A stretch of 17,470 nt of DNA, from positions 1-17,470 of the forward strand of contig JAYRGC010000042.1 in the NCBI GenBank assembly GCA_041908065.1, written 5' to 3'. The DNA comes from JAYRGC01 sp041908065 (GTDB taxonomy: Bacteria; Pseudomonadota; Alphaproteobacteria; UBA9219). A program made the position numbers and the translations under genes. The first letter of the stretch is position 1; every line of letters begins with the position of its first letter. The notes beneath the pieces were generated by a model. That model ran no database searches. It was not told where the DNA came from and worked only from the letters and a program-made list of their open reading frames with translations. Below, in pieces: positions 1 through 8,352 of the stretch.

Positions 1-80
1 CTTGGCGGCGAAGCAATCCAGTGCCGTTGCTCCATGACTCTGGATTGCTTCGCCGCCAAGGGGCGGCTCGCAATGACGCT
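1..80. repeat. Palindromic repeat copy 1, cut by window edge
   Basis: A perfect 21-bp inverted repeat (1-21 against 40-60) flanks an 18-nt loop and contains the core GAAGCAATCCAG. A second hairpin follows: GCCGCC (52-57), loop AAGG, GGCGGC (62-67). The copy ends CTCGCAATGACG (69-80), the reverse complement of the CGTCATTGCGAG head seen in the copy near 17290. By symmetry the missing left end lies just outside the window. It sits downstream of the minus-strand pheT. No coding role is seen. Confidence 0.85.
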
Positions 81-116
81 TAAACCCGAGCGGAGGTTCG
101 CAAATGACAGCAACGT

Positions 117-190
117 TGTCATTGCGAGGGGCGTTCTTCACGCCCCGAAGCAATCCAGAGTCGTTGTTCGATGTCTCTGAATTGCTTCTC
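117..190. repeat. Palindromic repeat copy 2, right end degenerate
   Basis: The copy starts TGTCATTGCGAG. A small hairpin follows, GGGGCGT (128-134), loop TCTTC, ACGCCCC (140-146). The core hairpin is GAAGCAATCCAGAG (147-160) against CTCTGAATTGCTTC (175-188), with one mismatch. The right-hand hairpin and the CTCGCAATGACG tail of copy 1 are missing. Its order of parts matches copy 3 at 17290-17387, including the TCTTCA loop. Confidence 0.8.
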
Positions 191-195
191 CGCCC

Positions 196-214
196 GACAG
201 CGTTTAACGCTGTC
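196..214. repeat. Short perfect palindrome downstream of pheT
   Basis: GACAGCGTT and AACGCTGTC pair perfectly around a single central T. It lies 48 bp beyond the pheT stop. Read on the minus strand it has no T-run after it, so it is not a convincing intrinsic terminator. The rest of 1-261 is non-coding repeat DNA. Confidence 0.6.
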
Positions 215-261
215 CAAACTTGGCTGTAACTTCGCCTGCCGCCCCATTTTCAGGTTAGCGA

Positions 262-2724
262 TTACCCCCGCATTGTCCCTCCGGTGGCTTTGGCCACGGT
301 GGCGGCGATGCGGGCGGAGAGGCCTTCGAGTTCCGCCTCGGTCAACGTATGGTCTGTGGGCTGGATGGCCACCCCTAGGGCGATGGATTTTCTGTCCGCG
401 CCGATGTTGCCGCCTTCGTAAACGTCGAACACCGTGACCTCGCGGATCAGATTGCGATCCGCGCTTTTGACGGCCTTCAGCATCTTTTCCGCCGTCACGC
501 TCTTTTCCACCACAAAGGCGTAATCGCGCGTCAGGGGTTGCAAATCCTCCAGCTTCAGCAGCGGTTTGGTGGCGGCGCAACCGCCTTTGGCGGACTGCGT
601 CTTAAGCTGGGGCAGGGCGGAAAGCGGTATCTCGCAGGCCACGACCGCCATGCCTGATATTCCCAGTGTGGACAGAAACGCCGGATGCAGCTCCCCGAAC
701 GCGGCCAACAACGTCGGACCTAGGCGCAAACAGCCCGAACGTCCCGGGTGATACCATGCCGGAGCGTCGGTCGTCGTCTGCGCTCCCGCCGCCGGAATCC
801 CCGCCGCCGCCAAAGCCGCCAAGGCGTCGGCCTTGGCGTCGAAAGCGTCGACAGGGCGGGATTTTTCAGCCCAATGGCGCGGAGTGTTGCCGGATCTTAC
901 GGCGCAAGCCGACAGCCCTTGTCCTTCGGGGGAGGCGTCGGCGTACACCGGCCCCACCTCGAACAATCCCACGTCGGAAAAGCCGCGCGCGGCGTTGCGT
1001 CCGGCGGCTGCCGCCAGATTGCCGACGATGGAGGGGCGCATGCAATCCAAATCCGCGCTGATGGGATTGACGAGGCGCAGGCTTTCCCCACCGCCGCCAA
1101 GTTTTTCAGCCACCGATTGCTGCATGAACGACCACGTTACCGCCTCCATCAATCCGCGCGAAGCCAAAGCGCGTCGCGCCGCCGAAGCCTTTTTATCCAA
1201 GGAATCCACGGCTGCGGCGGTGACGGCGCAGTCGCGGGTAAGCGAAACCGGAGCGATGGCGTCGTATCCCTTGATGCGGGCGATCTCCTCCACGATGTCG
1301 GCGGAACCTTCCACGTCGGGACGCCACGAGGGCGCGGTTATCTCCATCCCTCCGCCGTTCGCGGCGGCGACGCCGAAGCCGAGGGCGGATAACACCCGCC
1401 TTTGCTCGGTCTCCGGCACGTCGATTCCGGCCAGCGTCCGGCAACGTTCCGGTTTATAGGAAATCTTGCGCGGCGGAACCGAGGGATCGCCCGCCGTCAC
1501 AATTTCCCCGACTACGGTCGCGGGCGTGCCGCAGAATTCGACGACCATGCGAGAGGCTATTTTCAAGCCGTCCAACATCGACGCGGGATCAACCCCGCGT
1601 TCAAATCGATACCGCGCGTCCGACGTCAGCTGCAACGCGCGTCCGGTTCGCGCGGTGCGGACGGGATCGAAGGCCGCCGATTCGATGAACACCGAAGTCG
1701 TGGCCGCCCCGCAGCCGGTCGAGCTTCCGCCCATCACTCCGGCCAGACTCAATACTCCGCTGTCGTCGCAGATTACCGTCATTCCGGTTTGCAGCAGGTA
1801 TTCCTTGTCGTTGAGGGCGGCGAATTTTTCTCCGTCCTTGGCCGGACGCACTGTCAGATCGCCGCGCAGCTTGTCGACGTCGAAGACGTGCAAGGGGCGG
1901 CAAAGGTCGAACGTCAAGTAATTGGTGATGTCCACCAAGGCCGATATCGGGCGCAGACCTATAGCCCGCAAACGCCGTTGCATCCATTCGGGCGACTGGC
2001 CGTTGCGGATATTGCGGATGGTTCGCCCCGAAAACGCCGGACACGCCTTGCTTTGATCGGGCGGAAAATCCAGCTTTACCTTGGTTCCTGCCACGGCGCG
2101 GTCGCTGAGCTTGTCGAAGCGACCTTCGGCGACTTCGGCAAGCTCAGCCGCCGAAGCCTTCAACGTTCCCATTCCCGCCGCCGCCAGATCGCGCGCGATG
2201 CCGCGCACTCCGGCGCAATCGGGGCGGTTGGGCGTCAGGTTTATCTCTATCACCGGATCGTCGTATCCGGCGTATTGGGCGAAGTTTCCGCCCACCGGAG
2301 CGTCCTCGGGCAACTCTATGATGCCGGAATGCTCGTCTCCGATGCAAAGTTCATCGGTAGCGCACATCATGCCTTGGGATTCCACGCCGCGAATGACGCC
2401 CAGTTTCAAGGCCTGTCCGGTTTCCGGAATCACATCGCCCGGGCGCGCCAAAACCGCCTTGATTCCGGCGCGGGCGTTGGGCGCGCCGCACACGACTTGC
2501 AACGGTTTGCCCGAGCCGTCGTCCACCATGCAGACCTTCAAGCGATCGGCTTGCGGATGCTTTTCGGCGGATAGGATTTTAGCAACCACGAACGGAGCCA
2601 GCGTCAGAGCGCGGTTCTCCACGCCCTCCACCTCCAGACCAATGGCGGTCAGCTTGTCGCATATCTGATCCAGCGAAGCCGAGGTTTCCAGATGATCCTT
2701 AAGCCATGAAAGCGTGAACTTCAC
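262..2724 (-). CDS. pheT: Phenylalanine-tRNA ligase beta subunit
   Basis: PheT is the large subunit of the cytoplasmic alpha2-beta2 enzyme that charges tRNA-Phe. The 820-residue product matches the usual bacterial length of about 800. It opens KFTLSWLKDHLET, the typical PheT N-terminus. A tRNA-binding (EMAP-like) domain follows at about 40-150 (HPQADRLKVC, GAPNARAG, ESQGMMCATDELCIG), then a B3/4 editing domain at about 215-390, a B5 domain near 415-485, and a C-terminal ferredoxin-fold anticodon-binding domain ending FDVYEGGNIGADRKSIAL. I chose the GTG start at 2724 because GAGGGAG lies just upstream and the 18 extra residues from the ATG at 2778 are not family-like. It is last in the minus-strand run, 67 bp after acpS. 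pheS, normally directly upstream, is absent here. Confidence 0.96.
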   Translation of the reverse strand: MKFTLSWLKDHLETSASLDQICDKLTAIGLEVEGVENRALTLAPFVVAKILSAEKHPQADRLKVCMVDDGSGKPLQVVCGAPNARAGIKAVLARPGDVIPETGQALKLGVIRGVESQGMMCATDELCIGDEHSGIIELPEDAPVGGNFAQYAGYDDPVIEINLTPNRPDCAGVRGIARDLAAAGMGTLKASAAELAEVAEGRFDKLSDRAVAGTKVKLDFPPDQSKACPAFSGRTIRNIRNGQSPEWMQRRLRAIGLRPISALVDITNYLTFDLCRPLHVFDVDKLRGDLTVRPAKDGEKFAALNDKEYLLQTGMTVICDDSGVLSLAGVMGGSSTGCGAATTSVFIESAAFDPVRTARTGRALQLTSDARYRFERGVDPASMLDGLKIASRMVVEFCGTPATVVGEIVTAGDPSVPPRKISYKPERCRTLAGIDVPETEQRRVLSALGFGVAAANGGGMEITAPSWRPDVEGSADIVEEIARIKGYDAIAPVSLTRDCAVTAAAVDSLDKKASAARRALASRGLMEAVTWSFMQQSVAEKLGGGGESLRLVNPISADLDCMRPSIVGNLAAAAGRNAARGFSDVGLFEVGPVYADASPEGQGLSACAVRSGNTPRHWAEKSRPVDAFDAKADALAALAAAGIPAAGAQTTTDAPAWYHPGRSGCLRLGPTLLAAFGELHPAFLSTLGISGMAVVACEIPLSALPQLKTQSAKGGCAATKPLLKLEDLQPLTRDYAFVVEKSVTAEKMLKAVKSADRNLIREVTVFDVYEGGNIGADRKSIALGVAIQPTDHTLTEAELEGLSARIAATVAKATGGTMRG

Positions 2725-2731
2725 TTGTTGT

Positions 2732-2738
2732 CTCCCTC
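2732..2738 (-). promoter_or_regulatory. Ribosome binding site deciding the pheT GTG start
   Basis: On the minus strand GAGGGAG sits 7 nt before the GTG at 2724. That is good Shine-Dalgarno spacing. It favours this GTG over the in-frame ATG at 2778. Confidence 0.7.
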
Positions 2739-2791
2739 TTGTCTTTACCCAAGTTTTCCGCCGCTGAAAGTCCGGCATCGCGGGGCAAGAG

Positions 2792-3190
2792 TCAAGATTC
2801 CGCCTCTATCACCACGAACGCCTGCGCGTAGGGCGGCTCGTCGGTCAACGAGAGATGGACGGAGGCGCGTTTTCCGGCTGGAGTCATGGCCTGAAGCCAC
2901 GCCAACGCGGCACCGGTCAAAAGTATAACGGGCTTGCCGTTCCCATCGTTCGCGACCTCGATGTCGGTGAAATGTACCCCGTGCCGCCATATTCCGCTGC
3001 CCAAGGCCTTGGCGCAGGCTTCCTTGGCGGCGAAGCGTTTGGCATAGGTGGGGACGGGATCGCCGCGCCCGTTCGCCGTCTCCCGCTCGCCTTGGGTGAA
3101 CACGCGCCGCAGGAACCTTTCGCCACGGCGCAGCAAAACCGCCTCCACCCGCCGCATGTCCACCAAATCGCTGCCGATGCCGAGGATCAT
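2792..3190 (-). CDS. acpS: Holo-[acyl-carrier-protein] synthase
   Basis: AcpS moves 4'-phosphopantetheine from CoA to the serine of apo-ACP, activating fatty-acid synthesis and releasing adenosine 3',5'-bisphosphate. The product has 132 residues, a normal length. The N-terminus MILGIGSDLVDMRRVE carries the metal-binding Asp8. The second signature, KRFAAKEACAKALG (51-64), carries Glu57. The gene starts ATG at 3190, overlapping the phosphatase stop by 4 bp (ATGA), which implies translational coupling. pheT follows after 67 bp. No residue expected of the family is missing. Confidence 0.96.
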   Translation of the reverse strand: MILGIGSDLVDMRRVEAVLLRRGERFLRRVFTQGERETANGRGDPVPTYAKRFAAKEACAKALGSGIWRHGVHFTDIEVANDGNGKPVILLTGAALAWLQAMTPAGKRASVHLSLTDEPPYAQAFVVIEAES

Positions 3191-4044
3191 GCTACAATCC
3201 GCAATCTGGGGTTTATCTTCTGCGCTTCATTCAAAATAAAGAGCATTACCTGCTTGCTGGGAGCCATGATAGCGCCAGTCGGCCAATCGCCATCAACCGC
3301 AGAATCACGGATGAAACACGCGCTCCCTCCGGCCATTTCCACTATCATGCGAGATATGTAGTGATCCCACGGCGTAAAATGCCCCTCGCAAAAGTTCGCC
3401 AATTTTCCGGATATTACATGGGAAACGTCTATAGCTATGCATACCGAGGGGGCGTGCGAGGCGAATCCTCGTGTAATTGGGGCATATACCCCTAAAAAAT
3501 CCTGATATTTCTTGCAATAGTGAACAATATTCATATCAGCCAATTCGCATTGAGACTCCATCGTGGCGGCATCAATCCGAACGCAGCTATTTTCCCACTT
3601 GATGCGGTGGACAGCATCTTTGTTTGAAACGAACAGCATTTCGTCCGTCCGCGGATAATATATCCACGCCGCCTCCATGTCTCCATGCTGCCGCAAGCCG
3701 ACCATGATGCCGTACTCGCCGCCTTCGCTGTAGGGCTTGGTGCCGTCTATGGGGTCGATGATCCAGAGATATTCATCCGTTTTTAACAACGGCGAGTTGC
3801 GCCAATCGTCACCGGCGGTTTCCTCGCCCAATACTTCGGAATCCGGCAATAGCTCCTTCAGCTTTTGTGTCAAAAAATCTTCTGTTTTCTTGTCGGCCAA
3901 GGTGACGATGCTTTTATCATTTTTGGTGGTTATTCCCAAAGTGCCAGCTCCGGCCTTTATCATCGGCTCGGTAATGGTCATCCCCGCCTCGCGCATGGCC
4001 GAGGCCACGGGCAGGAACAGCGGATGGTTAATGTTCTGTGGCAT
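3187..4044 (-). CDS. Inositol monophosphatase-family phosphatase, possibly CysQ-like
   Basis: This 285-residue protein belongs to the Mg2+/Li+-sensitive phosphatase superfamily (IMPase, CysQ, FBPase, HisN). Visible metal-site motifs are GEE (73-75), DPIDGT (97-102) and the C-terminal WD (226-227) in WDHYISRMIVEMAGG. The substrate cannot be read with certainty. The DGTK followed by GEY (about 101-111) resembles the DGTKEF...GEF signature of CysQ, which hydrolyses 3'-phosphoadenosine 5'-phosphate. Context agrees: the gene lies between cysK-linked DNA and acpS, whose reaction makes that nucleotide. It overlaps the RND gene by 17 bp and acpS by 4 bp. A purine-rich GAAAGAGA lies before the ATG. 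Its base composition looks AT-richer than its neighbours. Histidinol-phosphatase or inositol-phosphatase activity remains possible. Confidence 0.9.
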   Translation of the reverse strand: MPQNINHPLFLPVASAMREAGMTITEPMIKAGAGTLGITTKNDKSIVTLADKKTEDFLTQKLKELLPDSEVLGEETAGDDWRNSPLLKTDEYLWIIDPIDGTKPYSEGGEYGIMVGLRQHGDMEAAWIYYPRTDEMLFVSNKDAVHRIKWENSCVRIDAATMESQCELADMNIVHYCKKYQDFLGVYAPITRGFASHAPSVCIAIDVSHVISGKLANFCEGHFTPWDHYISRMIVEMAGGSACFIRDSAVDGDWPTGAIMAPSKQVMLFILNEAQKINPRLRIVA

Positions 4045-7000
4045 GTTCTCTTTCCCCAGAAACCATCACATACATCGCCGGAACCACGAACAGCGTGAAG
4101 AGGGTGCCGATGGCCAATCCGGCGGCGATGGTTATCCCGATATTAAAGCGCGAGGCAGCACCCGCGCCCGACGCCGTCAACAACGGCACGACGCCCAGCA
4201 CCATCGCCGCTGTGGTCATCAGTATGGGGCGCAGGCGGATGCAGGTCGCCTCGACAACCGCCTCCACCTTGGGCATTCCCTCGTCGCGCAGGCGGTTGGC
4301 GAACTCGGTTATCAGAATGCCGTGTTTGCTGATAAGTCCCATCAGCGTCACCAGCCCGACTTGGGTGTAGATGTTCACGGTCACTCCGCCCAGCCCAAGG
4401 TTGATGAACAGCAAGGCTCCGGCCAGCGACATGGGGACGGAAATCAGGATAATCAAAGGATCGCGAAAGCTCTCGTACAGCCCCGCCAGCGTCAGGAATA
4501 TGATCACCAAAGCGAAGCCAAAGGTGGCGGCGAAGCCGCCGGATTCCTGCATGAATTGCCGCGATTGTCCGGCATAGTCGATGGAATATCCCGCAGGCAG
4601 GGAATCTTTGGCCAGTTGCGTCAGGTATTCCAAAGTGCTGCCCAGCGTGACGCCCGGCAACGGCACGGCGGATATGGTGGCCGAGTTGAGTTGTTGGAAG
4701 CGGTTGATGGATTGCGGAACCGTGCGATCTTCCAAATCCACCACGGTGGATAACGGAACCGTAGCCCCGCTGGCCGTTTTCAGGCGATAGCCCTGCACTT
4801 GCTCCGCGTCGAGGCGATATTTCTGCTCCACCTGCGGGATCACCTTGTACGACCGCCCCTCCATATCGAAATAATTGACGTATCCGCCGCCCAGCATCGC
4901 CGACATGGCGTTGCCGATGTCGCTCATCCCCAGCCCCAGCATGGCGGCCTTGTCGCGATTGACGCGCAGGACGGTTTGCGGCTGGTCGATTTTAAGATCG
5001 CTGTCGAGGAAGATGAAGTTGCCGCTTTTGTACGCCTCGGCGGTTATCTGCCCGACGATGTCGGCCAGCGCGGCGTATGGCTGCAAGGTGGTGACGACGA
5101 ATTGCACCGGAGGGCCGCTGTTGCCCGGCAACGGAGCCGGAGGAAACACGCCGCCCTTGATGCCCGATATGCCCTCGACGTCGCGTTGCACCAACTGTTG
5201 CAGAACCGCGGAGGAACGCTTGCGTTCGTCCCACGGTTTCAACACCATGCCGTAAAACGACTGCCCTGGCATATCCATCTGGAAAACGTGCGCGGTTTCG
5301 GGATAGGCAGAAAACAGGCGGTAAGCCTCGCGCCCGTAGATCTGGCGTTGTTGCAGCGTCGCGTCGGGAGCGGGCGACGCGGGGGAGAACAAAACCCCCA
5401 TGTCCTCCTGCGGAGCCAGCTCGGTGAACGCGGTGGAATACATGAAATAAGCCCCCGCCAACACCAACGCCGAGAACGTCAAGGTGACCGGCAAGTGGTC
5501 GAGGCTGCCGCGCAGCAATCCCTCATAGCGTTCGCGCTGGCCGTAATAAACCACCGCCAGCGGAGCCAACAAAGGAAACGCCAAGATGGTGAACAACCAA
5601 CGGAACGGCAGCCATAAACGGGCGCGGAATCCGGAGATTTTCAGGAAAAGATTCTCGGCTCTGGCCAGCAGCCCGTCTATCCATTGGCCGCTGTTTTCTT
5701 CGTCGCCTTTTCGCAACATGCGCGAACACATCACTGGAGACAATGTCAAAGCCACCACGCCGGAAATTGTCACCGCCCCCACCAGCGTGAACGCGAACTC
5801 GGTGAACAGCGCGCCCGTCAACCCGCCTTGAAATCCCACCGGAACGTACACGGCGGCCAAGACCGCCGTCATGGCGATTATCGGTCCCGCCAGCTCCCGC
5901 GCCGCCATAATGGCGGCGTCCATCGCCGATGCGCCTTCGTGCATATGGCGGGTGACGTTTTCCACCACGATGATCGCGTCGTCCACCACCAGCCCGATGG
6001 CTAGAACCATGGCCAACAGCGTCAAAAGATTGATGGAAAATCCCAGCAACAGCATCAGGGAGAAAGTTCCCACCAAAGACAACGGAATGGCCAAGGCAGG
6101 GATAAGCACCGAACGCGGAGAGCGCAGGAAGACGAATATGACGGCGGTGACGATCAGCAAGGCTTCGATAAGCGTGCCGATGACCTCGCGGATCGAGCTT
6201 TTAACGAACACGGTGGAATCGTACACGATGTCGCCCGACAGACCTTCGGGCAGGTTGGCTTTAATATCAGGAAACGCCTCGCGCACGCCCGCTATGACGT
6301 CCAGCAGATTGGCCGAAGGAGCCACGAATATGCCGACGTACACGGCGCGTTTGCCGTCGAAGCCTACGCTGGATTCGTAATCGTCGGCCCCCAGAGTCAC
6401 GTTGGCCACGTCTTCCAGCCGCACCACGCCGTTTTCTCCGCTCACGACGGCCAAACGGCGGAACTCATCCAGCGATTTCAGGCCGGTGTCGGCGGAAAGC
6501 CCGATTTGCACCATCTCGCCTTTGGTGGAGCCGATGCCGGAGATGTAATTGTTGCGCGCCAAGGCTTGCGATACGTCGGTTGCGGTCAAACCCCGCGCCG
6601 CCAATTTCCAAGGATCGAGCCACGCCCTGAGCGCGAACCGTTGTCCGCCGAGTATTTCCGCGGTTTGCACGCCTTTGACCGCCTGAAGGCGCGGCTGGAC
6701 TTCGCGGAACAGATAGTCGGTTATGCCGTTGGGAGGCAGGGTTTCGCTGCTGAAGCCGATGTACATGGATGCGATTGTCTCGCCCACGCTTAACGTGATT
6801 ATGGGGCGTTGCGCCGCCGGAGGCATCTGGTTTAAGACCGCGCCCACCTTGGCGTTTATCTCGGTCATGGCGCGGTTGGAATCGTAGTTGAGGCGCAGCG
6901 TGGCGGTGATGGTGCTAAGCCCGTCGCGGCTCTGCGAGGTCAGATAGTCGATGCCGTTGGCCTGCGCCACGGCGTTTTCCAAAGGCGCGGTGATGAAACC

Positions 7001-7180
7001 GGCGATCAGGTCCGAATCTGCGCCGTAATAGGCGGTCGTGACCTTCACCACGGCGTTTTCGGTGCGCGGATACTGTAACACAGGCAGCGTCACGGCAGCC
7101 CGCAAACCCAGAATCAGTATCAGCAAGCTGACTACCGCCGCCAAAACCGGACGGCGGATGAAGATGTCGGTGAAATTCAT
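4028..7180 (-). CDS. RND-family multidrug efflux transporter, AcrB-like
   Basis: This 1050-residue inner-membrane protein is a full-length HAE-1 type RND pump that expels drugs or other amphiphiles using the proton gradient. The N-terminus MNFTDIFIRRPVLAAVVSLL is typical, with the first membrane helix at about 10-30. Two large periplasmic loops follow helices 1 and 7. The proton-relay acidic pair is intact at Asp400-Asp401 (GLVVDDAIIVVEN), and its lysine partner is Lys952 in GLISKHGILITEFANR. The gene starts at ATG 7180, overlapping the cysK stop by 4 bp, and ends inside the phosphatase start. No periplasmic adaptor (MFP) or outer-membrane channel gene is adjacent, so partners must be encoded elsewhere. 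The substrate is not predictable. Confidence 0.94.
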   Translation of the reverse strand: MNFTDIFIRRPVLAAVVSLLILILGLRAAVTLPVLQYPRTENAVVKVTTAYYGADSDLIAGFITAPLENAVAQANGIDYLTSQSRDGLSTITATLRLNYDSNRAMTEINAKVGAVLNQMPPAAQRPIITLSVGETIASMYIGFSSETLPPNGITDYLFREVQPRLQAVKGVQTAEILGGQRFALRAWLDPWKLAARGLTATDVSQALARNNYISGIGSTKGEMVQIGLSADTGLKSLDEFRRLAVVSGENGVVRLEDVANVTLGADDYESSVGFDGKRAVYVGIFVAPSANLLDVIAGVREAFPDIKANLPEGLSGDIVYDSTVFVKSSIREVIGTLIEALLIVTAVIFVFLRSPRSVLIPALAIPLSLVGTFSLMLLLGFSINLLTLLAMVLAIGLVVDDAIIVVENVTRHMHEGASAMDAAIMAARELAGPIIAMTAVLAAVYVPVGFQGGLTGALFTEFAFTLVGAVTISGVVALTLSPVMCSRMLRKGDEENSGQWIDGLLARAENLFLKISGFRARLWLPFRWLFTILAFPLLAPLAVVYYGQRERYEGLLRGSLDHLPVTLTFSALVLAGAYFMYSTAFTELAPQEDMGVLFSPASPAPDATLQQRQIYGREAYRLFSAYPETAHVFQMDMPGQSFYGMVLKPWDERKRSSAVLQQLVQRDVEGISGIKGGVFPPAPLPGNSGPPVQFVVTTLQPYAALADIVGQITAEAYKSGNFIFLDSDLKIDQPQTVLRVNRDKAAMLGLGMSDIGNAMSAMLGGGYVNYFDMEGRSYKVIPQVEQKYRLDAEQVQGYRLKTASGATVPLSTVVDLEDRTVPQSINRFQQLNSATISAVPLPGVTLGSTLEYLTQLAKDSLPAGYSIDYAGQSRQFMQESGGFAATFGFALVIIFLTLAGLYESFRDPLIILISVPMSLAGALLFINLGLGGVTVNIYTQVGLVTLMGLISKHGILITEFANRLRDEGMPKVEAVVEATCIRLRPILMTTAAMVLGVVPLLTASGAGAASRFNIGITIAAGLAIGTLFTLFVVPAMYVMVSGEREHATEH

Positions 7181-8148
7181 ATCCCCTCGAACAGGTCGGT
7201 GGACAAATAGCGTTCGGCCGAGGAGGCTAGCACGACCACCACCCTTTTGCCCGCCATTTCCGGCCTTGCCGCCACGCGCAACGCCGCCAGCATCGTCGCG
7301 CCCGAGGATATTCCGGCGGGAATGCCCTCGATTCTAGCCAATTTGCGGGCGGTGGCGAAGGCCTCGTCGTTGGCGATAGTCATAACTTCGTCTATCACGC
7401 CTTTGTCCAGAACGTCCGGCACAAAGCCCGCGCCGATGCCTTGTATCTTGTGCGGCCCCGGGGCTCCGCCCGACAGTACGGGGCTGGCGGAAGGCTCCAC
7501 CGCGACGGTCAGCAGGGAAGGATTGCGCTGTTTTAAAACCGTGGTCACGCCCTGCATCGTGCCTCCGGTTCCAACGCCCGCCACGAAGGCGTCTACCCGT
7601 CCCCCTGTGTCGCGCCAAATCTCCTCAGCCGTGGTGTGGCGATGGATGGCGGGATTGGCGGGATTTTTGAATTGTTGCAGCATCACCGCATCCGGCGTCG
7701 CCGCTGTTATCTCCTCGGCGCGTTCGATAGCCCCGCGCATTCCCTTGGCGGCGGGGGTAAGCTCCAGCTCCGCGCCCAGAAACTTCAACATCTTGCGGCG
7801 TTCCAAAGACATGCTTTCCGGCATGGTCAAAATCAGCCTGTATCCGCGAGCGGTGGCGATGAAAGCAAGCGCGATGCCGGTGTTGCCGGAGGTAGGCTCG
7901 ACCAGAACCGAACCTTTTTTAAGGCGTCCCGTCGCCTCGGCGTCCTCTATCATCCCAAGGGCTAAGCGGTCTTTGACGGACGAAAGCGGGTTGAAAAACT
8001 CCAGCTTGGCCAAAACCTCGCCCACGCATCCGGCATCGGCCATCATGCGCCCCACCCGCGCCAGCGGCGTGTCGCCCACCGTGTCGGCGAAACTGTCGTA
8101 AATCCGTCCCCGTCCTTTGGTGGAGAAAGTTGTCTTTGGTTCAGTCAT
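7177..8148 (-). CDS. cysK: Cysteine synthase (O-acetylserine sulfhydrylase)
   Basis: This cytoplasmic PLP enzyme makes L-cysteine from O-acetylserine and sulfide. The product has 323 residues. The PLP lysine is Lys59 in NPLSSVKDRLALGMI. The substrate-loop motif PTSGNTG is at 85-91, the phosphate-binding GVGTGGT lies in the second half, and the C-terminus SSAERYLSTDLF is typical of CysK. The start is ATG 8148 with AGGAA about 10 nt upstream. It is the first gene of the minus-strand run and overlaps the RND transporter by 4 bp. Cystathionine beta-synthase is less likely because no CBS domains are present. Confidence 0.95.
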   Translation of the reverse strand: MTEPKTTFSTKGRGRIYDSFADTVGDTPLARVGRMMADAGCVGEVLAKLEFFNPLSSVKDRLALGMIEDAEATGRLKKGSVLVEPTSGNTGIALAFIATARGYRLILTMPESMSLERRKMLKFLGAELELTPAAKGMRGAIERAEEITAATPDAVMLQQFKNPANPAIHRHTTAEEIWRDTGGRVDAFVAGVGTGGTMQGVTTVLKQRNPSLLTVAVEPSASPVLSGGAPGPHKIQGIGAGFVPDVLDKGVIDEVMTIANDEAFATARKLARIEGIPAGISSGATMLAALRVAARPEMAGKRVVVVLASSAERYLSTDLFEGI

Positions 8149-8352
8149 GTGCGTAATTCCTGTGGTTTTAGGCGGCCAAATCCTGTGATATGGACGGCAT
8201 GCTCCGGTCTTGTTAACAGTCCGCAGGCGATAAAATCGAACTATGTCGCATCAGGACATGTAGACTCCTAATTGTAACATATAGTACGATGCGCACCGAA
8301 AAGATTATTTTGTTAATCTTTATTAGCTTATCCAACGGCGGATATTTTTTTG
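8149..8352. promoter_or_regulatory. Divergent intergenic region with an AT-rich hairpin
   Basis: The 204-bp gap separates cysK (minus) from the M16 gene (plus) and should hold both promoters. I could not identify convincing -35/-10 pairs. An inverted repeat AAAGATTA (8300-8307), loop TTTTGT, TAATCTTT (8314-8321) lies 31 bp before the M16 start and could be an operator. The region is markedly AT-rich towards the M16 side. Confidence 0.4.

Noticed and set aside
119..580. Minus-strand open frame reading out of the pheT 3' end into the repeats
   Set aside because: Its start lies inside pheT in another frame and it ends within palindromic repeat DNA.
1402..2574. Long plus-strand open frame (390 codons) opposite pheT
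   Set aside because: It is antisense to a certain pheT gene, has low-complexity Arg/Gly-rich composition and no recognisable motif. GC-rich coding DNA often leaves such open frames.
3737..4753. Plus-strand open frame opposite the phosphatase and RND genes
   Set aside because: It crosses two well-supported minus-strand genes, and its protein shows no family features.
4799..5617. Plus-strand open frame opposite the RND gene
   Set aside because: His/Arg-rich shadow of the transporter reading frame.
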